64,000 nucleotides of DNA, taken from contig NC_083341.1 in assembly GCF_019175385.1 (NCBI RefSeq), positions 85,276,321 to 85,340,320 on the forward strand. Reading direction: 5' to 3'. The notes under the pieces were generated by a model that did no database searches, was not told where the DNA came from, and saw nothing but the letters and a program-made list of their open reading frames with translations. The stretch's first letter is position 1, and every line of letters begins with the position of its first letter. Positions 54,900-64,000 of the stretch are shown here, piece by piece. This DNA comes from Lycium barbarum (lineage: Eukaryota > Streptophyta > Magnoliopsida > Solanales > Solanaceae). The position numbers and the translations under genes are program-made.

Positions 54900-55382
54900 A
54901 TTCCTCTGATACTTGTTGATGTGGAGTGAGTTGTCCCAGCTTATAGTCAAGGAAAGTCATCAATGACTTGGCGTAGACTCGGCTTGTACTGTAAGATAGG
55001 CTTTGTTTGATATCTCTGGTCATCGTCGAAGACTTGATTTCTATTTCGTCTAGCATATCGAGCGTCTCTTCAGTTTGATCGAGAGACTTGATGCTTGGTG
55101 GCGTTCCTTCATCTTGATGGGCGCTTTTGACAACGTCATGTTGATTTGGCATCTTTACTTCGTAAGCTTATCACGTGTTGAAGAACGGTTTTGATATTGA
55201 AGGCTAATATAACTGATTTTGGGATGTCACATAAGGTGTGTCCCTACTTTGTTTTGATTTCATGAAAAAAGGGGAGATGTTTGCTAGAAATGCTTTAGAC
55301 ATCTGAGAGATTTGATTGGGTGGCAAGTTGCCCCGGTCTAAGTTGCATTGACGATCTCTTGTGTCGAACCTTGAATTGGAAT
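54900..55382 (-). mobile_element. Tat internal spacer between arrays
   Basis: Unique-looking sequence with open frames 54895-55152 and 55204-55401 (minus) that carry no recognisable domain. Contains 'gggatgtcacataaggtgtgtccctac' (55211-55237), repeated with changes at 60037-60062. Confidence 0.45.
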
Positions 55383-55910
55383 TTTTGAGATCCTCTCTCA
55401 ATAATTCTGCCCCAATGTGCGATTTGCGCCGATCGTTTTCTCCTGTTGATTATCTTTAAGGGAATTTTTAAGGTCTGTTTAAAAATTCTGCCAGTGTGCG
55501 ATCTGCATCAACCGTCTTCTCTTGTTGATTGTCTTGAAGGGAATTTTTGAGGTCTCCTAAAAAATTCCGCCTCAGTGTGAGATCTGCGTCGATCGTCTTC
55601 TCCTGTTAATTGTCTTCAAGGGAATTTTTGAGGTCTCCTAAAAAATTTTGCCCCAGTGTGAGATCTGCGTCGATCATCTTCTCCTATTGATTATCTTGAA
55701 GGGAATTTTGGAGGTCTCCTAAAAAATTCTGCCAGTGTGCGATCTGCGTCAATCGTCTTCTCCTGTTGATTGTGTTGAAGGAAATTTTTGAGGTCTCCTC
55801 AAAAATTCTGCCTCAATTCGGGGTCGGTATTGGCTGACTCTTGCGTCGCTTCTAGTACTCTGGAATTCTGAGGTCTTCCTCAAAATTCTGCATCCTTGAG
55901 GTTTCCTAGG
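55383..55910. repeat. Minisatellite F, 79-81 bp unit, about 5.5 copies
   Basis: GGGAATTTTTGAGGTCTCC-type blocks start at 55460, 55539, 55620, 55701 and about 55780, each followed by 'aaaaattctgcc' and 'gtgcgatctgcgtc'. A degenerate half unit is near 55862. Solo LTR Y2 inserted just beyond the end. Confidence 0.9.
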
Positions 55911-55939
55911 GGTTTCTTGTATTTTTTTATTGGTACGAC

Positions 55940-58900
55940 TGTCACGACCCAACCCCGTAGGCCGTGACTAGTACCCGATCTGGGCACCCAAACACATCTA
56001 TCCAATGCTATCTCAAAGGTTATCAAACGCATTCAAGTATAAAGCAGAAGCCGTCAAGGCTATATTTCAAATTTAGATAATTTGCAGAAACATTTTGGCA
56101 GAGTTTCCTTTGTTTTACAGACTATCCAAAATAACCCTGCGCACAGAAAATACCAACAAAGGCCACACCGGCCAACAAAGCAACATATAAAAATATGCGG
56201 ACCGGCCGCGGCGGCGAATGGGATCGCCCCAAACACAACATATACACACATCCGTACAGAAAGACCCTAACCCACAAACATGTCCACAGACCTTTAAACA
56301 GACATACAGGATCATATGACGGGACAGGGCCCCGCCGTACCCAGAATTACCATACGTACAGAATGTATAGATGTCAGAAGATATATACCAAAAGTACACG
56401 CTCCGGATCAAAGGAGCTCTCCAAAATAGCAGAATCTGAGCCCTAGACTGGCGGCGTGTCTACAGGTGCGTCCGTACCTGCGGGCATGTAACGCAGCCCC
56501 CGAAGAACCGGGGGTCAGTACGTAAAATGTACCGAGTATGTAAAGCGGAAATAGACAATCATAATCATAGTCTGAATCAGAAGCACAGAAGTATAGCAAA
56601 CGGAATCGTAATCCAACGAACAGACAGAGATATACCGGACAGAGTCGTAGTTCAGACAGACATACGGAAGGGTACCGGACAGAATCATAGTCCAGACTGA
56701 CGGATAGAATCATAATCCATACGGACAGACAGAATCAGAATCCATACGGACAGACAGAATCAGAATCCAATCAGACAGACAGAATCATAATGGGGCACAA
56801 GAACGTGGTCGCCACTCCTGCCTTTGGCGCCACAACATATCATATTTCAGAAGATTTCATATCTTCGAACATCTCCGTCACATAACACATCATATCATAA
56901 CCACGGTAACCCCGGGGACAGATCACACGCCGGGAAACCAGACACATCATACTTCGTAACATATACACGGTAACCGGGAACGACATATACCACAGTACCC
57001 CGGAACCGGACACATCATACTTCGAAATTCATACATGGGACCCGGCCCCCGACAAGGGACTCGACGGCCCATCCGCACGATATAAACCGGCCCGGGATCC
57101 GGTGAAAGGAAGCATTGAGACATCCACGAACAGATTAATGAGAATCCACATACATACAGATCGTTATACCGACTCAATCAAACTGAAGTAGGCCAAATGG
57201 CGAGCCAAATCAGGGTATTCGGATAGCGTTCATAATATGCGCCTATATCCTGCTTGGGAAGGCACGACGGATTATTACCAGAATCAGATTTTCAGATGTC
57301 AAAGCCATTTTGTAAAATTTATATAAAAAGTAGTCATATCATGATCAGAATAATAGTCCATATGTTGTCTGAGAAAGTCGGACAGAAACAAGGTAGTTAA
57401 AGTTATACAGAAAGTATCGGGCCTTGAGGGCCCACCTCGGACCAACCCGAGGAGACGTACGTAAATTACAGATAGTAGACTTTATGAGGTCATCCATAAT
57501 CATTTGGAAGTATTCCGACTCCGTTTAGGAAGGTTGCATACTTAAAGCTCACTTTGAAGACAAGTTATAAGGAAATTGATTCAATCTTACTGAAGGAATT
57601 GGGGCGGATTTCCATCTCGAATTCCGAGGAACGGAGTCGTATCTAAGGCTCGCGGCCGAGCCTATTATGTTAAGAACATGCCTAAGAATGAAGGGGTAAG
57701 CTCTACATACCTCGATTGCGCCTTATGCTCGCTTGGCTTCGATTCCAATCTCGTCCAGAATCTACAAATGGTCATGTTTGCCAAATGTCAAATTCAAGCT
57801 TTTCAATAATCCAAACTTATTACATACTTGCCTACCGAAATTTCGGCAGCATTTCCCCTATACATATAACATCCCCGAGACTTAGCTCGGCTTAATATAT
57901 CAACATAGCAACCCAACAACAACATCAATAACAACAACAAGGATCACAAAACACATAGTATGGCCTACTAGCCATCTTTCCGACATAACATAACATCCTT
58001 CATTCCGACCTTGCATTTCCAAACCAATCTTACCATTTTCATATTCATTACTTATCAAGGTCATTACAACATACTTCGGAGGCATATCATACCATTTTCA
58101 CAAAATATTCATAAGGTATACACAATATACAAGCTTACTACCAAAGTCATGTTTCACCCACAACTTCCAATCTTTAGCATATATGTTCATGATATATTTC
58201 TATCTTTCAACTTCATCAATGCCAACCATAATTTGCCTCTTAATACTTTCATTTCCATATTTACATAAGTTACAATGGACTTGCATGTTTTCCTACAACA
58301 ACTTAACAACCATTTTTCCATAACAACTAAAGCCATTATTCTTCCATTCATTTCATAATAACACAATTGGCATACTAACGGAATTTGATTAACATTCCAT
58401 TGTTAGCATAACACCACACGGCCATACACAAATTTTTCCAACTTTCACTAATTCATTCAACTTTCACTTCTAATACAATTTCTTCTATAACTACAACAAG
58501 ATTCCAACATGAATTCAAGTCATCATAGGCATGCTATATATATGCATACTCACGGCCAACATGCATACAATCCCAACACATAAAATTTTCATGCTTTTCA
58601 TTCATTTCCACTCACTACATCATACATACACCTCCCATAACATAACAAAAGCATAAAATTCTTACCTTTCCTTCAAGTTCCTCACTTGCCACTAGAGTTC
58701 TCCTCTTGCCAAGATAATTACATCAAGTTGTAGAGAATCTTGAGCTTGGTAATAATCCCAAAAGGGATGGATTTTTGAACCAAGGATTTGAGCTCCAAAA
58801 ATTTTTCTTTCTTTTTCTCTTTCTCTTTCTCTTTGGCCGTAACCCCTCTTTCTTTTTCTCTTTCTTTTCTTTTGTTCTTTCTCCTTATTTCTTGAAGCTT

Positions 58901-59221
58901 CTATAGGATAAGATGACTTATATAATAATTTTGTCACATGGAAATTAGTTAATTCCATGGACTTGGGCACTATATGGCCGGTTGGGCCTCTTGAATTTGG
59001 GCCTCACTTTCTTATTTTTTTTAGTCCAATTGGCTAGATTTTGTATTTCATGAGGCAAGTTTTCCAAAATTCCAATTTTGCCCTTGGCCTCCTTTCGTAA
59101 TTCCACACCAATGTATTCATAACCGACACATTCTTACCAAGCAAGGTCCAAATATAGCCTTATTCGTTACAAGTCAAGTTATCTCAAATTTTTCAAATAT
59201 GCAAAAATGCCGGATGTAACA
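55940..59221 (-). mobile_element. Solo LTR Y2 (family Y, 3282 bp) with ACGAC target duplication
   Basis: On plus it begins TGTCACGACCCAACCCC and ends GGATGTAACA. Perfect duplications ACGAC occur at 55935-55939 and 59222-59226. It is a diverged relative of 33461-36500 and retains the segment deleted at 38918. It includes a 25-bp tandem repeat (about 56690-56790, 'acggacagacagaatcagaa') and arms CATGGAA / TTCCATG (about 58936-58962) near the presumed promoter. Confidence 0.93.
56690..56790. repeat. 25-bp tandem repeat in LTR Y2
   Basis: ACGGACAGACAGAATCAGAA begins at 56721 and 56746, with flanking decayed copies containing 'cagaatcataatcca'. It is absent from the Y element LTRs. Confidence 0.8.
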
Positions 59222-59226
59222 ACGAC

Positions 59227-62200
59227 CAAGCTCGAGGAGCGCCTAGGTATGCTGCTGTGTCAGGAATTAGATCGAACGTAGTTCAAAATGTAGAAATGGT
59301 GCTTTTTCCTAAAATATGACAGTCCTATAAGGAATGCCTATCTATCCCACCTCGGGAAGTCAAGTCACTGTGTAGTTCAAGTAGCGAGGTCAAAAAATGA
59401 ATCTGTTTTGCCCCAGTGTCAAATTATGGGTGAGACTGGGATAGCGTTTTCGAATCAGAATTATTTCAGAAAGCCATAAGAGTTGTGATAGGTTCGGGCG
59501 AATTTGAGTTGCCCATATGTACCCCAAAGACTTAAGCCGAATATCATATACAAATGGTGTCCGTCATTCGAGCATAGGGAAAAGAGGCTTGCAACCTCTT
59601 AGTTATAAATCTTGCCGACGACACATCCATAAATAAGACTTTACATGGACATAGTTTCCACATTGCTTTGAGAACGTTGTCACCTTGATGTCTGAAAGAA
59701 AGGGGATTGAAATTGCCGTAGTGCTAAATTATGTTTGCACTAGACACTTGTGTTCTTAATTAGTGATCTCGTGAAAGGATGACCTCGAAAGGTGAGAATC
59801 CTACACGTCTTCTGCCTTGCTGACTTGAGGCCCGTCACCTTGTAGCTTTCTTGTCCTTGCTGACTTGAGGTTCGTCACCTTGTAGCTTTCTTGTCCTTGC
59901 GCTCGCTAACAATTTCCTTAGTGGTATAATGATTGACTCGTGTTGATCCTATTGAAAGCGTCATGATAGACTAGCAGTATCAAAAATATGAACCCTGGGA
60001 TGAGTGTTGGGTGGATCGGGGCTAAACAACCAATTAGAGACGTCACATAAGGCGTGTCCCTATTTTTTTTGGAGTTTCGTGAAAGGAGTTGCTTTTTTGA
60101 CTGGGTCATTTTTGAGTTTGAACAAAGTTGTCGAACATTTTGAAAAAGTTGCCCTAGTTTCCGGTCCTTAGGGTTCTTGATTCCAAATGTTCGTGAATGA
60201 AAATTCGAGGAGTTTGACTGATTCAAAGACATATCCCAGATCCGTTTTGAGGGTCCGTAGTTTGAAATAGTGGAAGATCGTACCCTTATGTAGGATTGCC
60301 TACATATCTTGTTGGAACAAGAATCAGGTCTGCGTAGTTCACAACTGAAACTAATTTTCCACGGGAGGGTGGGTGGAGACCGGTAGCGTTTGAATAAATA
60401 ACGAATGGAGATTTTTGAATGTTTTGGCATTTGTAGAGTAGTGCATGGAGGGGCTAAAAAGGATGGTGATTTTAGTTTTTTTGTAAAAGAAACACTTTCG
60501 GTGGTCCCCACGAGTCAATCAGAGAATCTCAAAAGGGAAATTGTATTAGTCCATCGGTTATAATGAACAAAGCACTCATTTTGCCTTAGGCAGAATAGTC
60601 CCGAATTTGGTCGAAATGGAAGATTTTCGAAGACGACCTAAGGAGCTGACTGAACGGAGAGGATTTTGACCATCTAACTGGTAATAAAACTATCAGGCTT
60701 GCGATTGACTGGTCATATGTCGCTAAGCATACATGTGTATCATCAAAGTATATGCGTATAGAGTGATACCAGATTAAGATAGCGCCAAACAAACCCAGGA
60801 AATGGGCCTGGCAAGCCCAATACACAAATGCCTTAATAATTCCTACCCAGGTCCGGACTTATCTCTTATATCAGCTAAAGGCTGAAATGGGCCTTTTTAT
60901 TTTTATTCTGATAGGCTGGAACACTTAGGTTCGTACCACAAGCCATTTAACTTAAGCAGTTTTCACTAATTCCCTTTTCCAGCCATCTAAATTCTAATTC
61001 CTTTTATTATTGATTAAGCGGTACTGGGCTGGGTTGAAATAATTCTGACCTTTCCAAGCTTAATCTTTGAAACCTCCCCTTTTTGTGTATTGGTGACACC
61101 GTAACGGACCTGGTTGCAAGCGACTCTTAATCCTTGCAAGTGCCACCTTAGTCTTATGATTCAATTAGGATTATCAGTCATCAACTTAAGTTGACTATTT
61201 TGAACTGGGTTGCAAGCAACTCCAAGTCTTTCCAAGCTTCCCTTAAGTCTTTGACTCTATTAACCACCTAATTAATTTCCTTTTTAGGCAATGTGGTTCT
61301 CAAACTAATTCTAAGGCAAATCTGGACTTAATTTTAGCAAGGCACTCATTCATCATTTATAAAACCAAAAATAGAATGATATTCAGCTTTATGCAATCCA
61401 AACAGGTATCAACTGGAATACAAACATTCATAATCAATACAAGTATTTCATTTGAAAGCTGGATAGTGCAAGGAACAAAATTACTGAACTAAACTTGTCT
61501 ACAAGATTGGACATAAACAATAAGGTCCCTGAACCTACTCAACACTTGTTCAGACTAAGGACAAACTCATTTAAGGTTTTGCTTCACCCTGTTCCCTTTC
61601 CCAAGTTCCAGAAAGTATGAGCACTAAGTGACCTAGCTAAAACTATAATAACAGGTCCATTTTCAAGCAAAAGCAGCTATTTTATGCAAGATCGAATTCA
61701 CTTTAATCAATCCTTGATTCAATGAAAGGAAATGAAAGTCAAATGTGTACATATGACAAGTATTACCCCATAGACTTATAGGGCATGTTGTGACAACCAT
61801 TTATTTGGGAGAATGATATTATGAACCAAGTTAGACTTAGTTCTTTCCCAATCTCCTCTCCAAGGTGTCTTAAAAAAGACTTCCCTTTTCCAAGTGGTTC
61901 ACAACTTGCATGCCTTCACTCATGACCCTCTCATCTTGTCATTAAATCAATCCTACTATCCTTAGAGACAACTTGATTTTTAGAACCAAATTAACTTAGA
62001 GTCTTCAAGTAGACTATTTTGACCTATCTTTAGCCAACGGAGACTAAAAGGATCCTATTTGATTAATCTAGGTTGATTTTAGTGTCACAATTATAGCAAA
62101 ATCCCTCGAAGGTCTTATTAACCTCTTCCTAGTCAACTAAAGGGATTTTGTGGGTCCCATGGTCATAGGAACGAAATTCAGGGGAAAATGACTTCAAAGC

Positions 62201-62686
62201 CCTAAAGAAGAGGCAGTATAGGGTGGGTCATCACCCCAAACCCTTTCCTAGACCCTCTTCTTTAGTAAAAAAGGCAAGGCCAAATCGGTCATCACCCCAG
62301 TCTATGCCTTGACCTTCCTTTTACTCCTCTAAAGCGCTCTCAACCCATTATCCCATCCCACAACCAAATGACATCCACTAGAAACCTCTAGAACTATAAA
62401 GAGTTTAATATTATATTTAAACCATACAATTATGTTGTTTAAGACTTCACTTAATAATCTACCCTCTTATCCTAAGTCATTGATCATTTGAAATTTAGGC
62501 TATGTTAAGTATTCCTAGAAAAAGAACCCTCATGGGCATAAAACAACTTTTTATTCGGGCCCTTATATAACAAAAAACAGATTGATATGCATGCGATGAC
62601 AATTTATATATATAGGAAAGTAAACACATAAGCAGTTTTTACAAATAATCACATTATATTGAAACCCTTATAGTTAGAACCTAAAA
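59227..62686 (-). mobile_element. Tat internal region between array zone and primer site, no coding domain
   Basis: Over 3.4 kb of the 5' half of the internal region has no gag, protease or RT block in any frame. The open frames 59918-60511 and 60586-60825 (minus) look random; the first continues into repeat-like sequence. Modules repeated elsewhere in the element occur at 59400-59690 and 60280-60345 ('tgcctacatatc', 'cgtagttc'). The 62200-62316 part holds two hairpins. Confidence 0.5.
62203..62316 (-). other. Paired hairpins in Tat leader with identical loop segment
   Basis: Hairpin 1: TAAAGAAGAGG (62203-62213) pairs with CCTCTTCTTTA (62254-62264). Hairpin 2: AAGGCAAGGC (62271-62280) pairs with GCCTTGACCTT (62306-62316) with one bulged base. 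Both loops contain the identical 12-mer GGTCATCACCCC (62226-62237, 62287-62298). On the RNA strand they lie about 370-480 bases after the primer site. Confidence 0.6.
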
Positions 62687-62704
62687 TCCCCAGCTGAGTC
62701 GCCA
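62687..62704 (-). other. Tat/Ogre-like primer binding site
   Basis: The minus strand reads TGGCGACTCAGCTGGGGA two bases after the LTR end. I recall TGGCGACTC...GGGGA-type sites, described as matching Arg tRNA, for Ogre elements; the tRNA identity was not checked. Confidence 0.78.
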
Positions 62705-62706
62705 TC

Positions 62707-64000
62707 TGTTATGGTTCATATTTTGCAGGCAAGGTTAGCGCCCAGAAAGCTACTACGAGTTTGTTGGTGCTCTTTCGGACTTGTTTTGAAAATGAGTCGC
62801 CGCCTAATTTTCAGGAAATTAGGAAAACTGGTGGTGAAGGGTTTATTCAAATACAGTGAAAAATCCTTCGTAATCCAGATTTCTAGGTAAGGGTTTTGAT
62901 GATCCCTTAGGGAAGGTGTTAAGCACCCTAATATTAAGGATCTATAGCATACGGTTGACCTTCGAGCTTCATTGTGTGATTTTGTATGAACTGCTTATGC
63001 ATTGTTTAGTTTCCCGTATAAAAATACTGTCATGGCATATCATTTTGGCTTTAAAAGAGTTAAAAAAATTCCCTCTAAGTAAGGGTACTTTGAGTTCGGA
63101 TTTAAAATATCCGGATAAAAATAGTTTGTCCTTTTACTTATAAGGATAGTAATATCGGGTGTGCCCCGTCTGAAACTAATGTCATGTGTTTGTTTGTATG
63201 AAAATACATATGTATGATCTTTTATTAATTAATACATCATTCACATTTTATCTCTTTGGTCAACCATATCCTCAGAACTATTTTATCTCTGAATTCATTA
63301 TGTTGGGTCTAGCCTAAATATTTCTTTTTTACTTTCTTTTCTTAAGTTTATCAAATTAGGAAATGTACTTTTAAAGATATATTTAAAGATAATCAACTTT
63401 TTGAACAGGAAAATATTCTTTCACTTATAGTTACTTTAATCAAATTGAATACAACCCTTTTATCGTATGGGTACAATTTGAAATATATCGTCTACCCGAA
63501 TCCTAGCTTCCAACGTATAAGGGTTTCAATATCTATGCAAATATTTACAACAAAAAGCATGTTCATACAATATGAATGTAAACATATAAAATAAGCATGT
63601 TTTATATAAAAATAAAGAAGGGAAGAAAGTTTAGCTTTGTCAGCCTTGGGCCCAAATGCTGTACTCTTCTAGTCTTCATCCGAAACTCTAAGCATCCGAT
63701 CATTTTACTTCGTCCTTAAGCTTTGCTTTCCGTGCTTGTTTTATTGGTACCTCACGGAATGAAAAGGAAAGTAGTTAGTCAAAATGATACGCCAGCCCGT
63801 AGAGTGACTTTTAGGAACATAAATAATAATATCCCTCGAACTCGTATCAAACTTTGAGAGCTTTGATTACGGAGGCTCAGACTCACGGTTCTGAATATGG
63901 CAAAGGAACCTGAATCATGTTGCGGCTGCCAACTAGTGGTCATTCTAGTTGCCTTGCCAAGCACATGTTAGTTCCTACCTCGCGATATCACTGTGAGATC
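62707..64000 (-). repeat. Tat/Ogre-like 5' LTR, partial
   Basis: Matches 41033-42358 throughout ('gctactacgagtttgttggt', 'ggataaaaatagtttgtcct' and the final 'gatatcactgtgagatc'), with many scattered differences and without the 41533 microsatellite. The remainder lies beyond the window. The open frame 62916-63143 recurs at 41242-41469 only because the LTR is duplicated. Confidence 0.85.

Larger units (their letters stand above)
41033..64000 (-). mobile_element. Giant Tat/Ogre-like gypsy element, coding region absent, runs off edge
   Basis: On the minus strand: 5' LTR (>64000-62707), primer site (62704-62687), internal region (62686-51602), purine tract and stem-loop (51647-51602), 3' LTR (51601-41033). 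The two LTR copies align from their 3' ends (62707-64000 with 41033-42358). The start TGTTGACACCC, the purine tract next to it, LTRs of about 5.4 kb net of insertions, the TGGCGACTC-type primer site and minisatellites in the 3' region all fit Tat/Ogre elements. No gag or pol domain is visible, so this is a non-autonomous or deleted member. It hosts D, X3 and Y2. Divergence between LTRs is the highest in the window. Confidence 0.8.

Noticed and set aside
59918..60511. 197-codon minus-strand open frame as a possible Tat gag remnant
   Set aside because: There is no capsid block or zinc knuckle and the composition matches adjacent non-coding sequence; probably chance.

Overview
This is plant nuclear DNA made almost entirely of nested transposable elements; I see no intact host gene. 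The sequence is AT-rich, four elements carry initiator-Met-tRNA primer sites (TGGTATCAGAGC or a decayed form), and Ty3/gypsy, Ty1/copia, LINE, hAT and SINE remnants are interleaved. The SINE tail near 27504-27603 resembles the TS/SolS family of Solanaceae, so a large-genome nightshade is the most likely source (inference).

Layout, left to right. (1) 1-1321: end of a minus-strand LTR (family Y) sitting in the 5' LTR of element B. (2) 1322-11641: element B, a plus-strand chromodomain-type Ty3/gypsy with dead gag-pol, whose 3' LTR holds a solo LTR (X1, 6877-9233). (3) 11642-18288: remnant of a related element C, into which B apparently inserted, holding solo LTR X2 (12195-14367). (4) 18289-19655: 3' end of an L1-like LINE. 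(5) 20401-26457: a terminal-inverted-repeat element holding a hAT MITE (20632-21410) and a full-length dead copia element (21668-26432). (6) 26458-28778: unassigned DNA with a SINE tail. (7) 28779-30367: two copia fragments. (8) 30368-33460 and 40622-41032: 3' end of a minus-strand Athila/Tat-like element, split by (9) 33461-40621, a young LTR-gag-LTR element of family Y with an intact 492-residue Gag and no pol. (10) 41033-64000: a very large minus-strand Tat/Ogre-like element. Its complete LTR is 41033-51601 (holding solo LTR D, which holds solo LTR X3), its internal region 51602-62706 lacks gag-pol and carries many minisatellite arrays plus solo LTR Y2 (55940-59221), and its second LTR runs off the right edge.

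Five solo LTRs are present, four with perfect 5-bp target duplications (GGTTG, TTTAC, CAAAT, ACGAC). The gag-only element (TCAAT) and the copia element (CGAAG) also have perfect duplications, so the order of insertion can be read. The intact Gag is the only convincing open frame; other coding regions are broken.

The most interesting signals are non-coding. All four gypsy 3' ends have a stem-loop just upstream of the 3' LTR; in three of them the loop is AGGA or AAGA and the arms co-vary. Palindrome clusters lie just upstream of the presumed TATA box in LTRs of several families. The Tat leader holds paired hairpins with an identical 12-base loop segment. B and C lack a normal polypurine tract. 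All similarity statements come from reading by eye, not from alignment or database search.
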